From Candidatus Poribacteria bacterium (GTDB lineage Bacteria; Poribacteria; WGA-4E; PCPOR2b): a DNA stretch of 64,000 nucleotides. The notes under the pieces were generated by a model, which had not been told where the DNA came from, did not search any database, and saw nothing but the letters and a program-made list of their open reading frames with translations. Each line of letters starts with the position of its first letter. Positions within the stretch are counted from its first letter, which is position 1. Where the stretch lies: assembly GCA_028819845.1 (NCBI GenBank), contig JAPPKS010000030.1:62001-126000 (forward strand), written 5' to 3'. The position numbers and the translations under genes were made by a program. This document shows positions 33,525-42,445 of the stretch, in pieces.

Positions 33525-33750
33525 GTGAATGTGTGTTGGGTTGAGCGAGTTCGCCAAACCCAACGCCTTTAAACCCGCCCGATAACAAGCACTGCTGCAA
33601 TATTCCCCTTTTTTTTTATGGACTGTAAAAACTGTAATTTTCGCTGACATTTGGGGGTAAAATCTTAGTGTTGTTGATAGTTGCCTTGCCCCCCTGAACG
33701 CTTCAAATTCGTTGGGTTTCACTAAAACTGCTCAACCCAACCTACAAGGA
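33525..33750. repeat. Family C MITE-like element, copy 1
   Basis: The left end reads GTGTTGGGTTGAGCGAG and the right end CTCAACCCAACCTAC, forming terminal inverted repeats. Each end also forms its own smaller hairpin (GTTGGGTTgagcgagttcgccAAACCCAAC on the left is described here by its arms only). The interior carries no open frame of interest. Confidence 0.75.
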
Positions 33751-34319
33751 TTTGTTTGCATACAAGCCAACCCATTGCTACCGAAGCTTGAATTCGCCCC
33801 AAACCCGCATTAACTTCTGTCCGCCCCGTCTCGCTCATACGGCAGACAGAAACATCGTCGCTGAACCGTGAAAATCCCTGAATGGTAGCACTCTCACTTG
33901 AAATGTGCTAAATTGGGTGGTAAACTCTCATCATGATGTTCGAACTAAAATTTGGTAAATCGGGCATAAACTCTACTATCAATCCATTTTGTTTTATGAT
34001 GACGAAAACAAACGCCATGCGCATTATCCACGATTTGTGCGAGAAATTTGGGATAAAGGAAAAATCCGGCAATCAAAAAGTGTTCCTCAAAAATGAGCAT
34101 TCTCAACTTATTTTCTCAAATACTCACAAATACTCAACGCCGCGAACCCGTACCCTGACTAGTGTTTCGCCCATTTTCGCTTATTTTTCCAAACCTCAAA
34201 TGCTCACAAAATAAGTAAATCAGATATCCTGTATTTTCCCTCTTTCAAACGCAATTTCAGCACCGCTGTGCATTCACGAAATTCATCGTTTCCGCTATAA
34301 TCGTAGTCATTGTAATGCA

Positions 34320-34771
34320 GTAGGTTGGGTAGAACCGAAGGCGAACCCCAACGACCAACTGAGCGGATAGATCAAGCGACTGGATAAGGAGCGCGATAGT
34401 TTTCCCTCGGATCAAGCGACCGAACAGCGAGTGCGATAGTCTCCAAGTCTTCAAGTCTTCACCTTTTAGCTAATCACAGTGCAATTGCTAAACCCAACGA
34501 TCAACTGAGCGGATAGCGAAGGCGATAGTCTTCAAGTCTTCACTCCATAACCAATCGCAGCGCAATTGGCAAACCCAACGCCTTTAAACCCGCCCGATAA
34601 CAATCACTGCTGCAATATTCCCCTTTTTTTATGGACTGTAAAAACTGTAATTTTCGCTGACATTTGGGGGTTCAATCTTCGTGTTGTTGATATTTGCCTT
34701 GCCCCCCTGAACGCTTCGAATACGTTAGGTTTCACCAAAACCGCTCAACAAAACCTACGAAGATTCGTGCC
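34320..34771. repeat. Family C composite element, copy 2
   Basis: It opens with GTAGGTTGGGTAGAACCGAA, then repeats a unit of the form GATCAAGCGAC/GATCAACTGAGCGGATAG ending in GCGATAGT at least three times (34346-34532). The CTTCAAGTCTTCA segment follows twice. The last 200 bases duplicate copy 1 with few changes. Confidence 0.75.
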
Positions 34772-34957
34772 GCCATTGTATTTCTCCCTACTCCAAGAAG
34801 CAGCTAAGTTTCACAGTTAGAATTTCCTATTTTTGGAGCATAACCGAAAGAGATGCAGTCCCAGACTGCGTTTAGCGCTTCCCGAACCTCAGTTTGATGT
34901 CCGATCCGTTTCAATTTACTGTGAAAACTGTGAAATGCGAACTCTCTTGGAAAGACT

Positions 34958-34986
34958 TTGCCGTTTCTTGATTGGAGTGATATAAT
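34958..34986 (+). promoter_or_regulatory. Possible sigma-70 promoter for the orphan HicB gene
   Basis: TTGCCG (34958-34963), 17-base spacer, TATAAT (34981-34986), 94 bases before the ATG at 35081. Confidence 0.5.
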
Positions 34987-35080
34987 TGTGAATGAGCAGG
35001 GTTGAGCCTATCCTTGACGTTGGATACAGGTCCTGCAGTTTTATTTCACGAAGAATATTAACCAGTATTTGGGGTAAACA

Positions 35081-35308
35081 ATGAAAAACCTCGTCGTCAC
35101 GGAAGAAATTTGGCAAGAGGGCAACATGTACACCGCTTACTGTCCAGAGCTAGATGTTGCAAGTTGCGGAAGCGATGTTGAACAGGCGAGAAAAAATCTC
35201 CTTGAGGCTATTGAGATTCAACTTGAAGAAACAACTAAACTTGGAACACTCAAGGCTTTTTTAAATGTTCCCAAAATATGTTATCATTCCCAAATTGACG
35301 AACATTGA
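35081..35308 (+). CDS. Orphan HicB-like antitoxin domain protein
   Basis: The 75-residue protein has the HicB/UPF0150 pattern: L-V-V-T-E-E-I-W-Q-E-G-N-M-Y-T-A-Y-C-P-E-L-D-V-A-S-C-G and D-V-E-Q-A-R-K-N-L-L-E-A-I-E-I-Q-L-E-E. No HicA gene is adjacent on either side, so it is an orphan or its toxin has been lost. The C-terminal residues (K-I-C-Y-H-S-Q-I-D-E-H) are not typical and may mark a truncation. It is followed after 46 bases by an unknown gene on the same strand. It mirrors the hicAB pair at the other end of the island. Confidence 0.82.
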   Translation: MKNLVVTEEIWQEGNMYTAYCPELDVASCGSDVEQARKNLLEAIEIQLEETTKLGTLKAFLNVPKICYHSQIDEH

Positions 35309-35354
35309 TAATAGAGACAGTAAACCTCTTCAAGGCAATCACTTTGGACGTTAA

Positions 35355-36095
35355 ATGTCTTCTCAACAGGAATCCATAGAACCTCTAGCAATGGGAGATT
35401 CTAAACCTTCGTCATATACGGGAAGAATGGTTGGGCTAGATTGTAAGAGCGAACCCTGTTATCAGATCACTGTAGTTCCTACGCAGCACAATCCTCATGC
35501 GGTCTTTACAAATAATTCAAACATACGTGAAATTCTCATAAACCCACGGAATGTCCGCAGAACCGGATTTGGCTTCATAGGAGCCAAGCGGATAGAACCT
35601 TCGCTGCAAGGAATAAAAGGAATAGATGCTTGGGGCTATGAAGTCTTACTTTTGCGGAACGGATTACTCGAGCTCCAAAGTCCACTGTCTCGCATTCAGT
35701 TTCAGTGGTACAAGGCAGAAAGCGGAATTCCTTCCCATTTAAACTGGTTGTATCCGTATGGGGTCTGTGAGTATCCAGTTACGTTCATGAGATTGGTCAA
35801 GGAAATTTACCAAGCCGCTGGCATCCATTCTCAGGTTCATGTGCAGCAGGAGTATCATAATCTCAGTGGATTTCTATTGGTGGGAAGACATCCCCTCAAT
35901 CCGCTTTTTGGAACGCTTGAACATGAGCGGAATGTGTACTCGTCGACTGCACCGATTGTTTCCAAACATACTGTAGACCCGAATTTTGTCCCAGATCAGG
36001 TTGCTTACAGTTTGGTAAAGGACGTATATGCAGCTTTTGGCTTGGGTAAGGACCTGATACCTCTTTTTGATGCGAAACACAACTTCACCCCTTGA
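35355..36095 (+). CDS. Protein of unknown function
   Basis: The 246-residue protein is not recognised. It is soluble, with no signal peptide or membrane segment. The N-terminal half (C-Y-Q-I-T-V-V-P-T, I-R-E-I-L-I-N-P-R-N-V-R-R-T-G-F-G-F) looks beta-rich, and the C-terminal half (V-P-D-Q-V-A-Y-S-L-V-K-D-V-Y-A-A-F-G) helical. The general style recalls C-terminal regions of AlbA_2/Schlafen-like ATP-binding proteins, but I cannot confirm it. The start at 35355 has no strong ribosome binding site. It follows the orphan HicB gene and could belong to the same transcript. Confidence 0.7.
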   Translation: MSSQQESIEPLAMGDSKPSSYTGRMVGLDCKSEPCYQITVVPTQHNPHAVFTNNSNIREILINPRNVRRTGFGFIGAKRIEPSLQGIKGIDAWGYEVLLLRNGLLELQSPLSRIQFQWYKAESGIPSHLNWLYPYGVCEYPVTFMRLVKEIYQAAGIHSQVHVQQEYHNLSGFLLVGRHPLNPLFGTLEHERNVYSSTAPIVSKHTVDPNFVPDQVAYSLVKDVYAAFGLGKDLIPLFDAKHNFTP

Positions 36096-36236
36096 AACTT
36101 CACCTCAAATCTAATGTCCCCTTAGGTGGATCCAAAACCGCCCCGTAAATAATCTCGTCGCCCATGATTCTATGCCAACGATTAGCTATAACTCTCAATT
36201 GCACGGCGTTGCTTGGTGGAAGGAGGCCTAGAGTTT

Positions 36237-36851
36237 ATGTCAAGAGAAATGTGCCCCAAATCATTCCAAGAAAGGTTTGACGCCTATTTTCGTAGATGGA
36301 ATATAGGCGTTTCAATTCTATTTGTCGTCGCGTTTTCGCTGTTTTTCGTCCCCATGTTAGTCCGGGCAACAAACTCGGAACTTCCTCCGTTTATCCGCTC
36401 AATGGTTAATTTTGGGTTCTCTACCGAAATAGGGATAGAGACATTCGGGTTCATCACTATCGGGATAATCGCTGTTGGAATTGTGACAGTTGGCGTGATT
36501 GCTGTCGGTCCTTGCTCTATTGGTGTCCTCGCATTTGGAGCGGGCTCCGTCGGTATCTTCGCGTTTGGCGGCAACGCGATTGGAGTAATCGCGCTTGGCG
36601 CGGGTTCGCGTTATGGTGCAATCGACAAGTGGTCTGCACCAAGAGGTCGGTTCAACATCGGACGAGCGGTTGGATTGGTTGCTATGGGGCCAACAGCCCA
36701 CGGTCGCTATACACTGTCTTATGCAGGCAAAGGCCGCTATGTGTTTTCACCCAACCGTCAAGATGAAGAAGCCGTGGCGCTGTTCACACGGTGGCTGCCA
36801 AAGTTCAGCGACGTGTTTTCTCCCTCTTCTGCAGTTCCAAAAAGTAGGTAG
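36237..36851 (+). CDS. Membrane-associated protein with glycine-anchored pentapeptide repeats
   Basis: The 204-residue product starts at 36237 after AGGAGG; a TTG at 36213 in frame is less likely. A transmembrane helix spans about residues 23-43. Residues 66-125 form twelve consecutive five-residue units with glycine at position 1, Ala/Ser/Thr usually at position 4 and a large hydrophobic residue at position 5 (for example G-I-I-A-V, G-V-I-A-V, G-V-L-A-F, G-I-F-A-F). This suggests a compact right-handed beta-helix or a membrane-inserted repeat. The C-terminal 70 residues are soluble and end in a helix. The function is unknown. Confidence 0.82.
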   Translation: MSREMCPKSFQERFDAYFRRWNIGVSILFVVAFSLFFVPMLVRATNSELPPFIRSMVNFGFSTEIGIETFGFITIGIIAVGIVTVGVIAVGPCSIGVLAFGAGSVGIFAFGGNAIGVIALGAGSRYGAIDKWSAPRGRFNIGRAVGLVAMGPTAHGRYTLSYAGKGRYVFSPNRQDEEAVALFTRWLPKFSDVFSPSSAVPKSR

Positions 36852-36925
36852 TTAGAATCTAACGAATCCAGAAATTAGTCCCAACCCTTTTCTGAACCAC
36901 TTAATTCATCCGAGGAGCTACTGAA

Positions 36926-38776
36926 ATGACCCAAAAAATCAGCACCTATTATGTCTTTGCAGGCATTTTTGTTTGCCTTATTGGCATCTGTTCGTGCGGT
37001 GTGAAACCGCAGCTAGAACCTGTAGCTGAGGCGGCGCCCACTCCATCCCTCATGGACATTGCACCGGCAGATGCCTTACTCGTGATGCAAATAAAGGACG
37101 CCGCCGAAGCACTCGCGCTGATTGAAAACTCCCGAGCGTGGCAGCAACTTCTTGAAGCGCCAATCTGGGAGCCGCTGCAAGGGGTTTTTGAAAGAGAAGC
37201 CGAGGTAAAGGAAATGCACCGCCTCATCATGCCAAGCCTCTCCATCCTTTCTAGACTACTTGGACAGGAAATCCTAATTGTCGTTCCCAAGTTCCGGGAT
37301 TTGAGTGAATTTTCCCCAACACTCATGGTCAACCTGGATCAAACAGATGACCTCGGAGAGATACTTTCGGCGGCGATTATGGTTGGAATGGCGAACATAC
37401 CAGACGCGGAACGCCGTGAATACAACGGGTACTTTTTTATGTCGGCCGAGCCTGAGCCGAATCTAGTCATTTCATGCGGGCTGATCGACAACTTTCTGAT
37501 TGCCAGCTTGGGAGAAGCGTTGATGCGCCGGACAATAGACCTCTACCTAGGCAAGTCGGACGCCAGCCTCGCCAAAGACCCGAAATTTGTCCAACATATC
37601 GACCGATTTCAGGGTGAAAGCGTGACCGATTTTCAGACGGTATTCTACCTCGATTTAAGCTCAATCCCTGAATTGGCAGAGTCGTTTTATCCAATGGTCC
37701 GCGGCGAGTTGGATGACGAGGTCAGATTACTTGCGGATCGGGCAATTAGGTGGTTGGACCTGGTGCAATGGATGGGCGGGGTTACGAACCTCGCGAACAA
37801 TGGGATTGTGTCGCAGAGCTACATCAAACTCAATCCCCACGCGACAGCCAACAACTTCCGGGAGATGTTGCTAACCGAGCCGACGCAACACGATTCCATA
37901 AAGTTCGCGCACGCTGACGTAATTTCTTATAATGCGTCCAATCTCATTGATCTTCCCAAGCTCTGGCAAATGCTGATGAACTTCGTCGAGTCCATGCCGC
38001 CTGAAATGAGCCGAGAGGCATTCGGCAGCCTAGAGCAGATTCAGGCAATGATGGACATTGACATCGAAGTTGACCTACTTTCGTGGATGGGAAATGAAAT
38101 TGCATTCTTCCAGACGGGGTTCACCATGTTATCGCCCCCAATGGGCGTTGGTTCAGGCGGCGCATTGCCGCAATTCCTGCTTTCAATACAAACGTCAGAC
38201 AGCGAGAATGCCGCCGAAAGTCTCGGACAATTTACAGATACGGTTGCGATGACTTTGGGCGCAATCATGGGCGTGGCACTGAACTGGGAGACTGTTGACC
38301 ATGCCGGGCACCAGATTCGCACGGCTGAACTTCCTAACATTCCATATCAACCGAGCTACGTTGTAACCGAGCAATATGTGTTGGTTTCCACCGGACTCGC
38401 AGACCTAAAACTTGCGCTTGATTGTGCGAGCGGTACCGCGGAAAATCTGTTAACACAGACCCAGTTTAAAGAATTCCGTAGTATGGCGCCAGAGACGGTC
38501 AATAACATGGTTTACTCTAATCCAGCCCGGTCGCTTGAACAGATGGTGGATACGCTTGCCGAGCAGATTCCCGTCGTGTTTGAAGGTGAGGAATCAGGGG
38601 CGGAAATTGAGTTGATTCGATCAATACTCCCGTCCACGATAGATTTTGTCCGTGAGATTGTTAGAACTCTCGTGGGTCAGATTCAATATACCGTAAACGA
38701 TGGCGGTGGTTTACGTAGCTACTCATACTTAAAGGTGCGCGATATTGACGGTAATTTCGTGTGGGGTGTGGAATGA
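36926..38776 (+). CDS. Lipoprotein, DUF3352-like
   Basis: The 616-residue protein has a lipobox I-G-I-C-S-C-G with the likely lipidated Cys at residue 23 or 25. The mature start M-D-I-A-P-A-D-A-L-L-V-M-Q-I-K-D resembles DUF3352-type proteins, which open with a P-A-D-A-x-x-[VF] strand. Several segments with G-N-E-I-A-F-F and Q-F-L-L-S-I-Q-T-S-D-S point to a two-lobed beta/alpha fold. No enzymatic motif is seen. AGGAGC lies about 9 bases upstream of the ATG. It follows the pentad-repeat membrane protein by 74 bases, so the two may be co-expressed envelope proteins. The function is unknown. Confidence 0.85.
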   Translation: MTQKISTYYVFAGIFVCLIGICSCGVKPQLEPVAEAAPTPSLMDIAPADALLVMQIKDAAEALALIENSRAWQQLLEAPIWEPLQGVFEREAEVKEMHRLIMPSLSILSRLLGQEILIVVPKFRDLSEFSPTLMVNLDQTDDLGEILSAAIMVGMANIPDAERREYNGYFFMSAEPEPNLVISCGLIDNFLIASLGEALMRRTIDLYLGKSDASLAKDPKFVQHIDRFQGESVTDFQTVFYLDLSSIPELAESFYPMVRGELDDEVRLLADRAIRWLDLVQWMGGVTNLANNGIVSQSYIKLNPHATANNFREMLLTEPTQHDSIKFAHADVISYNASNLIDLPKLWQMLMNFVESMPPEMSREAFGSLEQIQAMMDIDIEVDLLSWMGNEIAFFQTGFTMLSPPMGVGSGGALPQFLLSIQTSDSENAAESLGQFTDTVAMTLGAIMGVALNWETVDHAGHQIRTAELPNIPYQPSYVVTEQYVLVSTGLADLKLALDCASGTAENLLTQTQFKEFRSMAPETVNNMVYSNPARSLEQMVDTLAEQIPVVFEGEESGAEIELIRSILPSTIDFVREIVRTLVGQIQYTVNDGGGLRSYSYLKVRDIDGNFVWGVE

Positions 38777-38910
38777 AACAGAAAAATCCTCCCCCTTGGC
38801 AAGGGAGAGTAAGAGGGGGTGTGTCAACGCGCCGATTCAATCTCCCTTAACCCCACCTTGGTAAGGGAGGGGAAAATACAAGACCTTGGCAAGGGGGAGT
38901 TAGTGTGGGT
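38777..38910. repeat. Family B repeat cluster overlapping the end of the CcmD-like gene
   Basis: Three CCTTGG-centred units (around 38789-38808, 38853-38871 and 38882-38900) are arranged with AAGAGGGGGTGTG spacers. The rightmost unit reaches the stop codon and last residues of the minus-strand gene at 38900-39262. Confidence 0.75.
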
Positions 38911-39262
38911 GTGTTCCGCGCGGTTCTAGGCTGGCTTGCAGCTGATCTAATCGTTTGCGCATCTGCGACTGGGTGTGCGAAATCCGCAGCGTGTAGAGGA
39001 TAAGGATAAGCCAGATGACGAAGTAAGCGGATACCAGATACCTAAGCCGTTTTGATTGGCGCGCTTCCAAATTCTCAATTGATTTCTCCACCACCCGCTG
39101 AACCTCGGCACTATCCACGGTTGAATTCGATTCAGCGATGGCATCGCTTACAGCTACAACTATCTCATCTTGGGTGATTGCGATTGGCACCTTGAGAAAA
39201 GTAAAGAGACCGAAAAAGAGTGCGAAAATAATAAGGACAATAATCCATAACGTTTTATTCAT
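38900..39262 (-). CDS. CcmD-like membrane protein
   Basis: The 120-residue protein has an N-terminal transmembrane helix (residues 5-25) and a second helix near 76-93. The second part, R-Y-L-V-S-A-Y-F-V-I-W-L-I-L-I-L-Y-T-L followed by a charged helix (S-Q-M-R-K-R-L-D-Q-L), is the CcmD pattern, a small haem-exporter-associated subunit of cytochrome c maturation. No other ccm genes are near, so the role in cytochrome biogenesis is inferred from family only. TGGAG lies about 8 bases upstream of the ATG. The final residues and TAA stop are formed by a family B repeat. Confidence 0.75.
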   Translation of the reverse strand: MNKTLWIIVLIIFALFFGLFTFLKVPIAITQDEIVVAVSDAIAESNSTVDSAEVQRVVEKSIENLEARQSKRLRYLVSAYFVIWLILILYTLRISHTQSQMRKRLDQLQASLEPRGTHPH

Positions 39263-39413
39263 TCAAAATCTCCAAGCGTGATGCGCATAGCAGTTGCGAA
39301 TATTTCCCGGGAAGCCGGTTCGGTTTTTGTGCGCATCCAACTTTTGCCAAAATCATACCATACTTCAAACGTGTTCATCAAGGGAAAGACGAAAGGCGTG
39401 CGTGCTTCAGGTG

Positions 39414-41309
39414 TCATTCAAGAAACAGGATTCGCAAGATGATCCCAAGACAGCCCACCACAACCTGGCCCAAGACCAATCCCAAGAAAAACGGCACCAA
39501 CTGCCGATAGCGCCGTATACCGCTGAACTTTAGAATGCTCCATTTGATCGCCCACGCAATCAGAATTGAAAACCACAAGTGGTGTATCATCGCACCCGAT
39601 GCGACGGCGTAGCCGACCGGATGGAACGGAAAGCCGACGAAACGGCGATGCAGTGCGGTGAGCAGTATGGTTATTCCCGCCCCCAACCCGACCTCTCTGA
39701 GCATGAAGGGTTCCGGCGAGCCCAGCATTTTTAACCAGACCTCCAATCGGCGAAACGCTTCGCCGCCTATATTGTGGGCAACGTTTCCAGCGCCATAGCG
39801 GTACATGGCGGTTAGAAATGCCCAAAAACCGCAGATCGTGCCTACGACTGATGCGACCATCATTGCGGTCAGGAATTTTCGACTCGACGCCCCCACGGTT
39901 TGTGCGATTTTGAATCCCTCTAACTGGTGTCCGACGGGATGCGAACGATATGCCCGGCTCATCCAATAAATGGAGCTAAACATGGCAATGCTCCGTTGGC
40001 CGACACGGCGAGCACCCAGCGCGTTGAGGATTAACTGTTCCGGCCCCATGAACTCCGCGTCGTGCGCGGGGGGACCGACTTCGGCGCGTATGCGTGCGAT
40101 TGCCAGCGCATATAGCACGTAAATTGTTAGGAAGAGGATTGCGATGTGCAATGATATTCCAATATAGGCTAGGAATAGGATGAGGGCGCCGGTGCCAATC
40201 ACCATTCCAATCAGCGCACTCCGGTAAGTCATGGGGTCCTCGCCCCGTTTGTCATCTGCGATTTGATGCCGAGCGGTGGTGTATACCTGTTTTAGGTGCT
40301 TTCGGCTCATCCACAATGCTGCTATGGCTACAACCATCCACGCTCCCGCTGTCGCATAACTGCGGAACGGGCCCGGTGTCGCCCAGATGCCGACCGCATT
40401 TCGAAAGACTAGTTCGGCTTTCGAGAACAGCAGAAAGAACCATGTCGAGAATGCCAAGCTTAGCGGCAGGAAGTAGCTGAGTCCCACGACGAAGGGTTCG
40501 ATTTCGATGAATAGCCCACCGGCGGGGTATGGAAGCAGGGCATTCCAGGGCTTTGCCACAAACAGCGGTGTGAGATTGTATCCCAGCCGAAGCACGGGAA
40601 ATACCGGAAAGAACGCATGCAGAATTCTGTTGAGACTGATTGCTCCGGCAATTGTGAATCCAAACCACAGCCACCGATTGCCGAGCGTCCCCGCGCCCGA
40701 GCCAGTTAATTCAAGCGGTAGTTGGATGATTGGATACGACAGTTTTTCATTCTCCGTCCACTGTTTCCGGATTATTGTGTTGATACAGGCAAGAACAAAG
40801 AGGAGCACAATGAGAAATCCGCCCCAACAGACGGAAGGGATGAGCCAAGCGTTGAGATTCCGTACCGTGTACAGTGATTCACCGCCGTGGAAATATCCGT
40901 GAAGTGCCCTTTCATCGTAGACGGTGAGCCAGTGGGGTACATATCGCCCGTAAAACACCAACCACTCGTTTTCCGGCGACGCAAATCCGAAACCCGCCAA
41001 ATGCTGAACCATTACCAGCATCAGGTCATGCCCGAAAATTCCGGTGGCGATGGAAAGCATGGTGTAGACTATTAGCAGCTCACTCGAATCGAACGCTAAC
41101 TTCGGGCTGGAACGCTTGAGCAACGCGTTGAGTAGGGTTAGGACGAAGAGTGTGAAAACGACGTTGAAAAAGAGCGTAAAAACCGAGAAGAAAAATAAAT
41201 TGTGTACGGTTTCCGACAGCATTGTCCAATAAAGATTGGGAGGGATAAGCAACGCGCCGACTATCAACGCACGGTAGGACTTGACGGGTGGACGGGGATT
41301 TTGTTTCAT
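39414..41309 (-). CDS. Polytopic membrane protein, DUF6785-like
   Basis: The 631-residue protein has at least twelve predicted transmembrane helices. The N-terminal helices (A-L-I-V-G-A-L-L-I-P-P-N-L-Y-W), the loop W-T-E-N-E-K-L-S-Y-P-I-I-Q-L-P-L-E-L and the C-terminal H-P-V-G-Y-A-V-A-S-G resemble the DUF6785/DUF6784 family, which is common in Poribacteria and planctomycete-like genomes and distantly similar to oligopeptide transporters. The E-N-E-K-L-x-[YF]-P motif is shared with OPT-type proteins. No substrate can be given. No clear ribosome binding site was seen. It is divergent from the isomerase cluster at 41535. Confidence 0.82.
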   Translation of the reverse strand: MKQNPRPPVKSYRALIVGALLIPPNLYWTMLSETVHNLFFFSVFTLFFNVVFTLFVLTLLNALLKRSSPKLAFDSSELLIVYTMLSIATGIFGHDLMLVMVQHLAGFGFASPENEWLVFYGRYVPHWLTVYDERALHGYFHGGESLYTVRNLNAWLIPSVCWGGFLIVLLFVLACINTIIRKQWTENEKLSYPIIQLPLELTGSGAGTLGNRWLWFGFTIAGAISLNRILHAFFPVFPVLRLGYNLTPLFVAKPWNALLPYPAGGLFIEIEPFVVGLSYFLPLSLAFSTWFFLLFSKAELVFRNAVGIWATPGPFRSYATAGAWMVVAIAALWMSRKHLKQVYTTARHQIADDKRGEDPMTYRSALIGMVIGTGALILFLAYIGISLHIAILFLTIYVLYALAIARIRAEVGPPAHDAEFMGPEQLILNALGARRVGQRSIAMFSSIYWMSRAYRSHPVGHQLEGFKIAQTVGASSRKFLTAMMVASVVGTICGFWAFLTAMYRYGAGNVAHNIGGEAFRRLEVWLKMLGSPEPFMLREVGLGAGITILLTALHRRFVGFPFHPVGYAVASGAMIHHLWFSILIAWAIKWSILKFSGIRRYRQLVPFFLGLVLGQVVVGCLGIILRILFLE

Positions 41310-41447
41310 TGGGCATGTGGCATGTCTGGCGATGGTGTCTCAGTGCAGTAGGCCGAAATTGGATCGTTCGAAATATGGTAACATGCCGCCCGTTGGAGAT
41401 CAACTGATTTGTGCCGCAGAGCGGGATAAGGCGTACCGACTTCGCAA

Positions 41448-41476
41448 TTGACACATTATCGCTTGGACGGTATAAT
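41448..41476 (+). promoter_or_regulatory. Perfect-consensus sigma-70 promoter
   Basis: TTGACA (41448-41453), 17-base spacer, TATAAT (41471-41476), 59 bases before the ATG at 41535. It should drive the isomerase, Rieske and epimerase genes. Confidence 0.85.
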
Positions 41477-41534
41477 GTGAGTACGAATTTCGCTCTCACG
41501 GAGAGCCGGATAGATACACATACGCGGAGGCGCA

Positions 41535-42362
41535 ATGATGCCAAAATTGGGAATGGTTCACTACAACTTCCCCAATTTTTCATTCGATGAATTTCTTGAA
41601 TTTGTCAGTGTTACAGGCTTCGACAATGTTGAACTGCAGGTGAACGATGTTTGGCATCCGGGGATTGACGTCCCTGAGAAATACGCCGAGGCGATTCGCA
41701 AAAAGGTCGAATCTTACGGATTAAACGTGTGTGCATTCGCAGCGGGAAACGACTTCGTTGTCCTAGATGAGGAAGCTGTTCGGTTTCAGGTAGATCGAAT
41801 GCGGCGAATCGTCAGACTAACAAAAATCTTGGGCGCCACGGCGATTCGCACTGAGGGTGGTTCGCCGAAAGAAAGCGTACCTGAGAACCGATGGATTGAG
41901 GCGATGGCCGGCTGCTTGAACCGCTGCGCCGAGTTCGCTGAGACTGAAGCGGTCTATCTCGCCGTGGACAATCACGGGTTTGTAACTAACGACGGAGATC
42001 GCCAGGTTGAGTTGTTTGAGCGCATCGGGTCAAAATTTGTCGGTGCAACCCTCGATACGATGAACTACCGCTGGTTTGGACACGACTTGCAAACTGTTGA
42101 GCGGTATTATGAAATTATCGCGCCCTACACGCTGCATCTACACCTGAAGGACGGCAGAGGAATACGCAGTGAGTATCGCGGCGAGGCGCTTGGCGAGGGC
42201 GAAATAAACCTCATGAAAGCGATTCACTGTCTCAAAGCCGCCGGCTACCAAGGCTCGTGGTGTTGCGAATATGAGGGGCGCGAGAACGATGGGCGAGGCC
42301 AGCGGAAGTGTTACGAATACCTGAAGGCGAATTTAGATACCTCGGCTGCCAACGGCTCCTGA
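41535..42362 (+). CDS. Sugar phosphate isomerase/epimerase (TIM barrel)
   Basis: The 275-residue protein is a third xylose isomerase-like barrel in this window, not closely similar to the two at 301-2140. Expected metal-site residues appear in A-I-R-T-E-G-G-S near 108, V-D-N-H-G near 146, G-A-T-L-D-T-M-N-Y near 175, H-L-H-L-K-D-G near 200 and the C-terminal C-C-E-Y-E-G-R-E near 246. GGAGG lies 5 bases before the ATG, behind a consensus promoter. It heads a same-strand group with a Rieske ferredoxin and an NAD-dependent epimerase/dehydratase. The sugar substrate is unknown. Confidence 0.92.
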   Translation: MMPKLGMVHYNFPNFSFDEFLEFVSVTGFDNVELQVNDVWHPGIDVPEKYAEAIRKKVESYGLNVCAFAAGNDFVVLDEEAVRFQVDRMRRIVRLTKILGATAIRTEGGSPKESVPENRWIEAMAGCLNRCAEFAETEAVYLAVDNHGFVTNDGDRQVELFERIGSKFVGATLDTMNYRWFGHDLQTVERYYEIIAPYTLHLHLKDGRGIRSEYRGEALGEGEINLMKAIHCLKAAGYQGSWCCEYEGRENDGRGQRKCYEYLKANLDTSAANGS

Positions 42363-42445
42363 GCGCATCCGTTCCACGCCGGATGGGATGGCATGATGTG
42401 TTCAGCAAGTCTTATCAATATTTGAGAGAAAGGACATTCATTTAA

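Larger units (their letters stand above)
33516..35080. other. 1.56-kb repeat-rich region without supported genes
   Basis: It holds a family C element (33525-33750), a gap, and a longer composite (34320-34770) with short tandem units. About 200 bases (33553-33753) are repeated nearly identically at 34571-34771. A 93-residue frame (33933-34214) looks non-coding. A promoter-like site lies at 34958-34986 before the orphan HicB. Confidence 0.7.

Noticed and set aside
33933-34214. 93-residue frame between the two family C copies
   Set aside because: Composition looks random (many Ser, Thr, Phe), no start context, no family.
34346-34532. Short tandem units considered as a CRISPR array
   Set aside because: The units are imperfect, spacing is irregular and spacers are not unique; it fits an internal expansion of a family C element.
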